Shown: piece by piece, positions 45,555 through 55,931 of the stretch | Position numbering within the stretch: the first letter of the stretch is position 1 | How the letters are laid out: each line of letters starts with the position of its first letter | Source of the DNA: Gymnopus androsaceus JB14 | Lineage: Eukaryota; Basidiomycota; Agaricomycetes; Agaricales; Omphalotaceae | Length of the DNA stretch: 64,000 bases | Direction of reading: 5' to 3' | Assembly (NCBI GenBank): GCA_009733575.1 | Contig: ML769462.1 | Coordinates: 158,238-222,237 of the forward strand | Notes under the pieces: model-generated | Seen by the model: the letters and a program-made list of their open reading frames with translations, nothing else | What the model was told of the DNA's origin: nothing | Databases searched by the model: none | Position numbers and translations under genes: made by a program

Positions 45555-46790
45555 CTAGTGCTGAACTCCCAAGGGATAATCTGGTGGCGCATGGTCTTCA
45601 TGTAGTGAGGTTGAATGTCCTCTCCATCCACTGTCTTCATGCCTGACAGCCATTATCACTGTCGCAACCTCTGAAGGTTGGTCTTCCATAGACACCCCTG
45701 TGAAAACATCCTCCGAGTCCATTTGTCCTACATCCACATTTTGGTTAGAACTTCCCAACCCTTCAGGTGAATCAGTTGACTCGTGCGAGTGGGTTTGAAT
45801 TCCTCGCCTTTGTTTCAATGGTAGTTCCCTGATCATGAGGTTGTCATTGGTCTGTACTGGGACAATGAAGGGATCAAGAGTTGCTGGACTTGGGGGCTGA
45901 GTAGACTGAATAGTGACCTGAAACCTCTTCCTTAGAATTACAAGGATTCCGACTAGGCTGAAAATTCCTAGAATGGATGCTGCAAATGCAACGCCTACGA
46001 TTACTGGTGTTTTTGAAGAAGGGCTTGAGGATGATGTCAGGGCAGTCGGACTGAAATAATCAGATTTGGAGTGAGTTCAAGTAGAAAAGGTAGACTTGCT
46101 TACCTTGAAGACTGTGTAGTAGTCGCAGTGTGCAAAATAGTGATAGAGTGATTAGTGCTATATAAAATCGCTGGGTGTCAGTAATCGGATCAGAGTTCTA
46201 GTGAAATAAAGCAACCTGCTCATAGTGCTTGTTGTTGTTAACTGAGTTAGGCCCGGCGGCGCTGTGATGTCTACGGATGCCAAAGTCGCAAATTCTGACG
46301 ATATAACAACCCCGCTAGAGGTAGAGGAAGAATCTTTACAGATCACTTTCTCCTCCGAATTAAGGTAAGTACATACTCGAGTTGCAGCACCATTACTGAT
46401 CCTCTAATACAATATTCATTATAAATCAAACAAAGTTAGCGAAATTATGCACAGATGACAATCGACATACGTTATTTGAGGAGCTGTAACTTTATAATTG
46501 AACTCAAATACTGAACTCCCTGTTGGCTTTGTGGACAAAAAAGTCACGACCGGTGGAAGTGTAACAGTCGAAATTGCAGGTCCAGAAGCACCAGACCATA
46601 CAAGTGTTACAGGTTCAGTATCAGTAGCCTCTGCACCTGTATAAGTCACGGTAGCAATTTGTCCAACACTCATTGCAGAGGGAAGGAACAGGACCTCTTG
46701 TGCATTGCACCATTCCAGTATGTGACCACAGAATAGAGATGTTGCAATAAGCCAAGTAATGAGTGTTCTGCCCCAGAAACAATCGCTGAC
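45555..46790 (-). CDS. Single-pass membrane protein with Ser/Thr-rich ectodomain and PPxY tail (5' end unclear)
   Basis: Paralogue of the gene at 48227. Exon 1 region reads LEWCNAQEVLFLPSAMSVGQ, then TVTYTGAEATDTEPVTLVWS and APQIT, followed by small Ser/Thr-rich exons. The membrane segment is PVIVGVAFAASILGIFSLVG, next to the basic stop-transfer RKRF. The cytosolic tail ends DHAPPDYPLGVQH and holds a PPxY motif, a typical ligand of WW domains such as Rsp5/NEDD4 ligases. The start is uncertain: an upstream ATG at 46811 is in frame but separated by a TGA at 46791-46793, and a CATCAGC-family element begins 135 bp further up. The gene may have lost its first exon. Likely a cell-surface sensor-like protein by form only. 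Confidence 0.6.
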
Positions 46791-46924
46791 TCAGAGTCTG
46801 GAGTGAGCCATTGATTTGCAGAACAGCGGGGAGTATTAGAAATAAAGTAAGGGCAATGAATTTAGAGCAATGTTTGACCTCTCTTGGGCCCAGAGGCAAA
46901 TGAGTAAGGTACGTGAGTATCTAT

Positions 46925-47064
46925 CATCAGCAGAACCTGGGTGAACGCTACAGCACCTATAGCAGCTTATAGCAATCCATAGCAGCCACAGCACTGTACA
47001 GTGCTGTGGAATGCTATGAGGTCCTATGAGGTCCTGTAAGATGCTGTAGGTTGACCGTTGCTCG
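46925..47064. mobile_element. CATCAGC-family miniature element, GCTGTGG/GCTATGAGG subtype
   Basis: Begins CATCAGCAGAACCTGGGTGA, followed by CCTATAGCAG, CAATCCATAGCAG, GCTGTGGAATGCTATGAGG words. Same family as 10026, 44531 and 47504. It lies directly upstream of the minus-strand membrane protein gene. Confidence 0.7.
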
Positions 47065-47503
47065 AGCATTCTGACACCTGTCATTCCCAGCTGATGGATA
47101 CGGCAATGGGGACCTTGGACGCTATTTAATCAATCGGTTTTGACAAGTTCGACGTCTTTTCCTTCCCCCACTAAGCTCAACTTAACTCAGACTGTAAGTT
47201 CTGCTCTCTGGAATTTTTGACTCGGAGGCTCTAATTGTATATCTGATGACATCTTTTAGTCTCATTGAAGAAGGATTCGATGACTGGTAGGAGGTTGCAG
47301 TTAATTAGTATACAATTTTACGCCAGTTGTGGGCCTGTTGGATGAGTCGAGTATGTATGTTGCAGTATTAGTAGTATTTGGAATCACCAATAAAATGATT
47401 TTATAAATATTTCGCTAGTATTTCGCTCTTGTCAGCCAGGGAATCAATTCAAAATGATGATATATTTGGTATTGAATCAATATTGAATAGAACCCTGATG
47501 GCG

Positions 47504-47612
47504 GCGTTCCCGCGAAGTCCACAGCGATCCACAGCAACCCATAGCATCCCACAGTTCTGTACAGAGGGGTACCTTGCTATGGGTCCTATAAGTGCTGTGG
47601 GTTCTGCTGATG
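47504..47612. mobile_element. CATCAGC-family miniature element, GCTGTGG subtype (inverted)
   Basis: On the minus strand it starts CATCAGCAGAACCCACAGC and runs through TAGCAAGGT, CTGTGGGATGCTATGG and GCTGTGGATCGCTGTGG to GGGAACGCC. It matches 10026-10143 closely. Confidence 0.75.
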
Positions 47613-47793
47613 ATGTACTGTATATATACTCTGAAAATTCAAATGCAATATAATTATATCCCTACTATATCATTTTGGGACTCCATAAATCCATCAAACT
47701 GCGGGACTCCAATGTCCCAATGTGGCAATGCCATATCCAGCTTGCCAACTGGAATAACTGATTCCAACAGGGAGGGGAGTGAAATTCTTGCCG

Positions 47794-47915
47794 AAAGATG
47801 CATGGGCCAATATATATCAAAGATTTGCACCCGTTGAAACCTGCTGACTGGCTCACTAATGAATCTAGAATTTTATATATCCAATATTCATAAAAATATC
47901 TGATACGAAAAGCCC
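47794..47915 (+). repeat. About 123-bp direct repeat, copy 1
   Basis: From GAAAGATGCATGGGCCAAT through GATTTGCACCCGTTGAAACC and GACTGGCTCACTA to GAAAAGCC. It recurs at 48005-48128. Confidence 0.85.
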
Positions 47916-48004
47916 TGCGGGATCTTGATCTCTTTTTCTGTATTTAAATAAGTATTCAATGCCAAATCGAAATTTGAAGATAGATCATCATCCTGATTCC
48001 TGCT

Positions 48005-48128
48005 GAAAGATGCATGGGCCAATATGTATCAAAGATTTGCACCCGTTGAAACCTTCTGACTGGCTCACTACTGAATCTAGAATTATCTATATTCAATGTT
48101 TATGAAAATATCTGAAACGAAAAGCCTT
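48005..48128 (+). repeat. About 123-bp direct repeat, copy 2
   Basis: Second copy of 47794-47915, about 210 bp downstream, with about a dozen differences. It ends 98 bp before the start codon of the plus-strand membrane protein gene, so it lies in its promoter or leader. Confidence 0.85.
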
Positions 48129-48226
48129 GGACGGGCCAGTGGATTGATTATCATCTTTGGAGGTTTTTTCCCATTGCGACCGTTCATAATGGGAACAACA
48201 GCTGCAACACATCGTAATTTGCTCCC

Positions 48227-49422
48227 ATGCTTCGACTCGAATACTGGTGGTACAGTACCCTTGCTGTGTAAGTAGTATCTGCCTGTCAAGAACCCAGTGT
48301 CTACTTACGTGGTGACTGGTCGAAGAACTCTTTATTATTGCCACAGTATTGTGGAATTGTGTAATGCTCAACAATTCATCCAGCCAACACTAACAGCTGG
48401 GGGAATTGCCACCATTGGTATAAACGAAATCGGTGCAACTACGCTAGGAGCCAACGCTATTACCCTCATATTCTCTGGCGATCCTGGATCTGTAATTACC
48501 ACTGTCACTGCTTCACAAGCAATATCCTCTGGAACTTCTCCGACGTTTTTCTATCTGTACCCTATCACTGCACCTCAAGCTACGTGAGTGTTTAGTGCTC
48601 AGTAATACTTACCTAATTATGGAATGCTTAGCGGTTCAGTGGTGGTGTTTCTCGGAGAGTAAGATGGAGTCCTTGAAATATGCAAAACTCTACTCATGAT
48701 CATATACTTAGAGCTTCAGGTATAACTGAGCCAGTCACAAATGTATTTATGGTGCCATCCACTGCATCGACACGTCAATCATCGTTGTCTTCCACAAACA
48801 GGTATTTTATTCATTATTTTATTGGAACATGCATTTATTTATGAGTAATTTAGTATATCTAGTCACTCATCTTCTTCGTATGTCAATGGTCACAATTTCA
48901 GATTCAAAGCCCACTAAAAGTAGCAGATCATTAGTTAAATCAACCTCATCCAGCCCTCCAACTCCCTCACCCTCATCAGCAAGTCGCTCTTCATCCAATA
49001 GCCACAACATAGGTGCCATTATAGGAGGAGCCATCGGAGCACTTGCACTCACTGGGATCTCGACAATCATGATTTTGAGGTGTCGAAGATCAAGGGCGCA
49101 TGATATCTCCCCTTCGGCAGACGAGACAACTACCATTGATCCCTTCATTACACTGACTCGAAGTGACATCGAAGATACCACTCACAGCTCAAATGGCATT
49201 GACACCGTGAGGCTCACTCCAAGTCTTCCAATGCAAATACCATCGGAAAAAGTAGGAAGGTTTGAAGCACTAGCTCATGAGACCACTGTAGGAAGGACAG
49301 CCTCAGGTCCAGAAATTCCGAGTCCAATAAGGGTACATGAAGAAGGTGTACAAGGCGGAGAAAGCAGAAGGAGAGAACATATTCGTTTCATTGATATACC
49401 ACCGGATTACAGTGCTGCATAG
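48227..49422 (+). CDS. Single-pass membrane protein with Ser/Thr-rich ectodomain and PPxY tail
   Basis: Five exons. Exon 1 (48227-48267) gives MLRLEYWWYSTLAV, a weak signal sequence. Exon 2 starts IVELCNAQQFIQPTLTAGG and continues GANAITLIFSGDPGSVITTV to APQAT. Short exons follow (SVVVFLGE, ASGITEPVTNVFMV). The last exon has a Ser-rich stalk, the membrane segment IGAIIGGAIGALALTGISTI, the basic RCRRSRAH and a tail ending IDIPPDYSAA with PPxY. The WCNAQ/LCNAQ start, the intron placed after APQ-x-T, and the PPxY end are shared with the divergent gene at 45555-46790, so the two are paralogues. Form recalls fungal mucin-like surface proteins; no function is shown. Confidence 0.7.
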
Positions 49423-50044
49423 GGTTTCCCAAAGCAGTTAGTATCAGCTCATTAGGATTAAACTTTGAACAGACCTTTGACTAGTTGATTACTGTACCAT
49501 TTCGACCGCTAGTTCAGTGATTTTTAGCGTCACCGGTCGGATTTAATCCGCCATCTGTTCATCCATCTGCGTCACGCGTCACCGACATAGTGTTCAGTTC
49601 AGTTCAGGGCGCCGCAGGCCACCAACAGTGTTCAGTTTAGGGTGATGCATGCCTGCCCCGGTGCTCCACGCAGACCTATGATCTCCCCCCTGTTTCTCGG
49701 AAGGAAATAAAATTTTGATTGTACAAGTGCGAGCAAAAAAATGCTCTTAGGCGCGTCACATCTTCATTAAATCATGTGTTTAGGACCTGAGGCCCTGAGC
49801 ACTGAAAGCTATCTTATCTCCAAGTTGCTCACGCTATCCCTTTCGTGCTGTCCTTATCGGATAATTTCTTTGTCGAAGATTGACCTCGAACATGTCAAAA
49901 TAAAAGCGAAAAGAAGTCATGCTCAAAGTAGATTTGACCTTTCGAAATATGCTTTAGCGTAAGTGTCTATCCGAAAAGAGTGACTGAGATACAAAGCTAC
50001 AACGGCTTGAGAGGGGCGAAAGTGGTAGCAAAAATGGCAGAAGT
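49423..50044. other. Intergenic DNA with GTTCAG / GCGTCAC words
   Basis: 49500-49650 contains TTCAGTTCAGTTCAGGGCG, GTGTTCAGTTTAGGG, and two GCGTCAC words, the vocabulary of the element at 14555-15121. No complete ends found. No gene. Confidence 0.45.
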
Positions 50045-51728
50045 TCAGTTCACAGGAGTCATAACTACGAAGAAACTCTGACCCTCGCTCAGACTCGCAG
50101 ATAGCTGTCCTGAACGAACTTCAAACTCCTGACTCGGGTCCCAAACATTTTGAATACTGAAGTTTCCGGATATACCCAAGTCTCCCCAAGAGACAGTAAT
50201 GTTCTGAGACCCTGTGAGCGTGGTGTTGAACCCGCCTTGACCTTGGTCGGGACCATAGTTGGCAAGAAGCACGACAGCCTTTCCGTTACTGTCTGGCCCG
50301 CCGATCCAAGCCTGCAGTTGTTCCGAGCCCTCATTCCCGGTGCCGGGGTTTCGAGGGCGCATAGGATACTTGGAAGCAAAATCTGCGACAGCAAGCGCCG
50401 TAGCACTAGTAAGAATGGATATCCCAGTGCCTAGAGAGCACCATGAGCATCTGAACGCGCGCACTTATGTCAAATGTGGAAAATAACCCACTGTCGAGTT
50501 TCGTCAGATCGTTCCCAATCATGAGATTAGATCCTGCTCCCATCCAGTGGCTCATAATCGTGAACCGTTCGTCGTCGCTGACACCGTCTTCTGGCGCCGG
50601 GTTGCCCACATACAGATTGTCCATGTCGGGATAAATACTGAGAGTTTCGTCCATCCCTGTATGCAAGACAATGTACTGACGGTAGTTCTCGATAGCTCGC
50701 TGGACGGTGGCCCAGGCCGTAAAAGAGCTGGCGCCAGAGTTGTTGATGTCCTGGTCAGTGCGGAAAGAATCTGCGTTACTTGACCAGATACTGAAATCGC
50801 TGGTGTCGCGAGCAAGCTTCCAGCTGATGTCGAGACGCATCTGCCGTCCAGACTTGGCAATCGCATTGTGGTAAGCAATGACCGTTTGACTCTCATTCGC
50901 CGGAAGGTTGGCTCCATTGTCGGGGGATCCGGGAGTGATGAAATCAAGCTTGATAAAGTCAACACCCCTAGTACATCGAAATTCAGTTTCGTTGTCATAA
51001 ATAATCCGAATACACTCACCAATCGGCAAATAGAGCGACCACAGAGTCATGCCATTGCTGTACTCCGTCTTGGCCGTAATTCCAGTTGCATCGAGCAAGA
51101 CCGTTATCTCCTGAACAGACTGAACCGATGGTGATGTCGGTATTCATAATCGTCTTGTTCTCGTCAGCTTGAAATCCTCCGGGAACGACATATAGGCCGA
51201 TTTTCATGTCTAAACCAGGTCATGAAAAACTCCTCGAAGGTTAACTTGAACATACTTTGATTATGAAGATGGGCGGCGAGATCTGCTATGTTGAACAACG
51301 AGCTATCGGCAATGATTCGTCCGTACGCGTCTCCATTACCGCCCACAGACCTGAATTGATCCATTAAATCGTGAGTTTATAATATCAGACCAATACTATG
51401 AAAAACAGACCATCCGGAGTCAAGACTGCAGTAAGTATATCCAAGACCTGTAAAAGCAGGGGAGGCCAAGACGTCACATTGCCTTTGAACATTAGTCTGG
51501 TTTAACACGAATCCAGAACCAGTTGGACCATTGGCTTGCAATCCAAATGAATTCCATCCACGAGCCGGACTAGATAGCATAGAATAGCAGATAAGGTATA
51601 CTGGAGTCTGTTGCCGAACAACTAGTTTACCTGGTAAAGCCGTTGGCAGTTTCTGTGATAGTTAGTGAATATAAAGGAACGGATCCTGCGGCCGCGGTGA
51701 CAAGAGTAGCTGCGCGGGGCAGATACAT
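50045..51728 (-). CDS. Secreted alpha-galactosidase, glycoside hydrolase family 27
   Basis: Retaining GH27 enzyme that removes terminal alpha-galactose (or related arabinopyranose) from plant oligosaccharides and polysaccharides outside the cell. Start MYLPRAATLVTAAAGSVPLY is a short signal peptide. After the first intron PARGWNSFGLQANGP is the family GWNS motif; then YTYCSLDSGW, MKIGLYVVPGGF, the nucleophile motif ADWGVDFIKLDFI (about 50945), the acid/base segment SNADSFRTDQDI (about 50755), MDNLYVGNP, MSHWMGAGSNLMIGNDL, and a C-terminal beta-sandwich ending FFVVMTPVN. About seven exons. Frames clean. Upstream 745 bp are gene-free. Confidence 0.88.
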
Positions 51729-52472
51729 AGTTCAAGGAAAGGGTGGAAGAGAAAGAATTAAAGAGTGGGAGTGGGTAGAGGAGGACAAGCACTCGGAGCG
51801 AGAAGAAACGTCTTTATACCAATACTAAGATCTAAGGAACCAAACGAATGTTTTCGAAGCTTCATTTGGCAGCGCAAACTCTTCGGGTGGGCATCGACTG
51901 ACGTGACAGGAGCGAAGAACCACCGGAGAAAAAAAGAAGCAACGCCTAATCTCTCCCAAAGATGTTTCACTTTTGACCAGATTTTGAAGCTCGAAAACGG
52001 AATCTCGCAAGAACATGGAGCAGTTCCAACGTGAAAAAAGTCCTCCGGTTTTCTGAATTAGAGCACAAAGCAAAGCAAACTTGATCACACTGGTGGAAGC
52101 GAGCATCAAAAAATTTGACTTGGGAATCATAGATCAGTGTCTCGAGTTCGAAGGGCCACAATACACTTTCATAACTACACGGCGCCGAGGTGGAGAATAC
52201 AAAGACTATGAGAAAGGAGGTGTATCGAGTTGGGCTAAGTGTTCGGCCACTGTCTGGTTAGAGGAGCATAATAAGATAAGGAAAGCGGAGTGAGTTTCCA
52301 GAGAAGGACTCGTAGCCAGCAAATCACGCCGTGTTTGTCCTCTTTACAGCTTTACATAGCTGTACTGGATAAGAATCAATCAGCGAAAAGCCTTGGATAC
52401 AGCCGCGATCGTCCTAGAACGGCTCTGCACATCTTGGAGGAGAGAGAACGTCGAATACGCGTAAAGCAATGC
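51729..52472. other. Intergenic DNA, promoter side of the GH27 gene
   Basis: Only short overlapping ORFs. No repeat or RNA gene recognised. Confidence 0.45.
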
Positions 52473-53509
52473 TTAGTCGAAATGAGTTCCTCTCTTCGGA
52501 TCCGCTCTTCGTTTTTCAATAGCCTTTTTCACTTTGCGTTCTGGTCGTACGACAATAATCGGAACGGGAGAATGGGTCAGACAGTATCGGCTGACGCTGC
52601 CCATGGCTCCTTTGCCGATGCCTACTTGCCACGCCCTGCAAACAGTAGATGAGTGGGCAAAAAAAAAGCGTCTAGTGGTTTTGCGACGTACTTCCGGCCA
52701 CGAGTACCAACCACAACAGAATCAGGTTTGTAGAGGGCAATAAGCCGATCGAGAGTATCGGTGACTTTTCCAGCGATGTATTCCATGATGATAGAGAGCT
52801 AAGGATCAATAAGTTCTAGTTCGGAAAGAGGAGATGCGAGCACTGACTTTGCGATCTGGGTCAAATTCTTGGCTTTTTGCTTGGATGTAGGCCATGAGAG
52901 CGCGCGCATCCTCGCGGACGACATCATGATCTTTATCTATAATATCTTTAGCAGAAGATTCCGATGAATGTGTTAGTCTGTAGCGTACCAAGTACATCTT
53001 CTTCAATACCTCTGAACACAACGAACTCGTCGCCATCTTGAACGAAGCTTTCAAGTGCCCAATCAAGCGCTTCCCTTCCTGATTCATCCGGAGATGTGGC
53101 GCAGAGAAACACCCTACAAAGACACTCATTAGCAGGTTCAAATCTAGTTCACCGCAGCTCCTTGCCTTGTTGAACGTGTTCTCTTGTAGCCATCAGACAT
53201 GGAGTTCAGTGTAAAACTGAACATGCTAGCTGCGGGATTTTCAAAAGTGTCAAAAGACACTTTTGGTGTATATCCTGGCACAGGTGTCTGCGAAGGGAAA
53301 TATGGAGACTGTGACGAGCCATTGAAGCTGACTTGGGATGATTTACGATGGATTCCTGACCCCGAAAGGCTTAATGATCCTGGAGATTCTGTTGGAGGGC
53401 TGGAACTGGAAGGAAGTATTTGTGACCCTGTAAAAGGAGGCGAGTCGATTGAAGAGATGGATTGCTTCATCGCTGAGCGCCGTGGCATGGGTGTTGCTTG
53501 TGTGGTCAT
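52473..53509 (-). CDS. Universal stress protein (UspA-domain) with Ser-rich N-terminus
   Basis: UspA-fold nucleotide-binding protein, cytosolic, of unknown specific role in fungi. The start at 53509 gives MTTQATPMPRRSAMKQSISS and a Ser/Pro-rich low-complexity N-terminus of about 100 aa. The Usp domain follows: FLCATSPDESGREALDWALE, FVVFRGIEEDVL, DVVREDARALMAYIQAKSQE, LIALYKPDSVVVGTRGRK and the ATP-type loop VGIGKGAMGSVSRYCLTHSP then VPIIVVRPERK. It ends KRGTHFD. Four introns, frames clean. The order G-x2-G-x9-GS/T of ATP-binding Usp proteins is broadly kept. Confidence 0.85.
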
Positions 53510-53870
53510 TGTGAGAGTTCGGATGAGAGTGCTGTGACGGTCTAGAGCTGAGTTACAGGTGCATGTCAACCGGGCCGCGAGCACCTTCGGGGATCACCGA
53601 ACTTTATCCATAAAGAGACAGAAATATCCAGCTTTGGCCTCCGCCAAGCCCTTTTCGTTGTGCATGTACATAGATGAAGTCTTACATACATAAAAGGAAA
53701 TTATATTAGAGCTTACCGGCAACCTTTTTGACGAGAATCCTCATGATCATCATCAAAAAGTTCATACAACGACAAACTTCACACTCTTTCGTACTCGCCA
53801 AGTACTACAACCGCTGGCGCCCAGGCCCTCAAAGACTCCTGTGTTCAAGATTCACTACCTTCATTATCAT

Positions 53871-55570
53871 CTAGTAGCATTCCACCTGCAACCCATCTTG
53901 TTCGGTTCTACAGCTCTGTAGGCGATCCCGATCAACTTGGTCGGGACTAAGCACAAGGAAGACGTTCTTCAGGCGGGTCACCCCTTCCCTTCGTTCTGAT
54001 CTTCCTGATCCTTCGGTAAGACCTTGGGTTGTGAGCCAACAGCGGGACTCGATCATACCGAAGAGACCTCGACTCCACAGTGAATCGAAGCTAGGTCCAA
54101 ATCTAGTGAGTGTAGCTTTGGAAGAAAGGGTAGGTTTACATCATCGTCGCAGTGAGCGCCTTGACCAGTGGTATGACATTAAACTCTCGTTCCACCGTAT
54201 GATCAAGACCTCGATTGTCGGAAATACTTCCAAGGCTTCGATGATACGCTCCGCTGGGAAAGTAGAGCCTATAACAAGTGTTAAATCACACCTCAGCTGG
54301 TACAGCTTGAATGACCGTAGTGATGCCCCAGATCGCCGCTGGGAATTTACGAGCTCTTCCGTGAAACTGAAGATATTCTCGTAAACAGTTCCTCAAGTTG
54401 AGGCGCAATGAGGCGACGGATAAGATCCACGCATATGTGCTGCTGTAAGCGGTGAATTGGAGATTTTTTGAGAACAGGGAGAGATATAGTATCTAGCCCA
54501 AAGTTGAAGTCATCAAAACTTGAATTTAGGGAAAGGCAAATTTCGACAAGGGATGGAGATCTGGCAATTACATCTGTGTAGATGATGGGGCTGATTTGGT
54601 CCATGCATTCGACTGAAAACACTTCAAATGGGTGTTGCTCTGGTAATGGGAGCACCAGTGTATCTAGTGGTGTGGAGCTCCCTTTTTCGGTGAGTACAAG
54701 ATTCTTGAGTCCGATAGAGCCCGAGAAGGTTTTGGATTTTGTCAGAGAAGAAGAATGCCATGCGAGCTTCCACTATATCTTCGTCTGGAAATGGATTATC
54801 CCCATCCTCTGGGAGGATAAGCTCCACCGAGAGCGAGAGACTCTTCAATGCAGGTAGGGTCGAGGATGGAGCTTGGAGAAAAGGGATTGCGGCAGTGATA
54901 TGGACATTCAGGCAAAGATGCTGAATTCGAGAACAGAATGGTAAAATAGCCTCGATAATCTCCGAAGACCTGCATTCATTGTCAAGCTCAATGACTACAT
55001 GGAGTGGGAGACTCCAGCTCCGCGAAAGATAGGCCGTGACCATATCTCCTTCAAACTCGTCAGGAAAGGGTCCTCGAATTCTGCAAGCTTCGGAGTCCGC
55101 ATATTTTGGCTGCTTTAGACGAAGACGCAAGTCGCACCAGAGCGTCGGCGTTGCATGGGCTGCTTTCCGCCAGGCAGTACAGACACTCGTCATTACGAGT
55201 CTGGAGGACCGTCTTCCGGAGTCCCCTCCACAAAAGATCCCTTCGATTGATGTCGATGTCAGGCCTGGAAAACAGTAGCTAGGTGACTTTCCTCAGTACA
55301 ACGATAATCAATTGCACAAGGAACACAGTACCGTTCGCAAAATTGAGGAAAGAATCTCCTCAGGTACACGGCGGATAGGTGAAGCGAGGCTTTTCAGAGG
55401 AGGAAATCTTGTTTTTCAGAGTTTTAAGCTCGGCTATTGAATCCTGTTTCGTCCTCCAGAATAGCGCTTTGAGCCTCTGCATCGGATATTTGAGAGTGAA
55501 CGAAGGAAAGATCATCGGGTCCAAGCCACACGGGGCTTTCTATGCGAGGTTCCGATAGATATTGGGCCAT
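53871..55570 (-). pseudogene. F-box/LRR-type protein gene with several frameshifts
   Basis: The whole protein can be followed from MAQYLSEPRIESPVWLGPDD at 55570 through a coiled part (DSIAELKTLKNKISSSEK), the F-box core SPIRRVPEEILSSIL, MTSVCTAWRKAAHATPTLW, LRR-like text (ALKSLSLSVELILP, SIGLKNLVLTEKGSS, TLVLPLPEQHPFEVFSVE, SLVEICLSLNSSF), YENIFSFTEELVNSQRRSG, LEVFPTIEVLIIRW, LPKLHSLDLDLAS and the family end MIESRCW with RLQSC. F-box proteins recruit substrates to SCF ubiquitin ligases. At least six one-base slips occur, near 55475, 55405, 54725, 54410, 54150 and 54055. They may be real decay, but the essential neighbour SF3B1 shows the same kind of slips, so miscalled bases are possible. Confidence 0.7.
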
Positions 55571-55931
55571 GACGAGCAGGAATCAGAGTTACAGTACTTC
55601 TTTTCTGGAGAGCACGCGGACGCGACAGAGCCCCATCAAATACCATAAAGAGACGAAATACTTAGCTTTGGCACCGCGCAAACCTTCCATGGATCTCGAC
55701 AATTGGCATCAGCAGCGACTCTTTTCAGAGTTGAACTGCGAGGTGAACTATCTTCTGGTAGTGCTGATTGGCAAAAACGAAACAAAAAAGTGCGATAGGT
55801 TTCCCGTTGGATGCGAAGCACCCGAATGAAAAAGGAATTGCATTCGCGAATTCAGTCAGCTATTCTACACATAACAAGGTAAATAAGAAACAAATACTAA
55901 GTAAGCTTAAACACAAAGTACCACAGACAAT

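Noticed and set aside
50150..51134. Plus-strand ORFs over the GH27 gene
   Set aside because: Antisense shadows of a gene with all family motifs.
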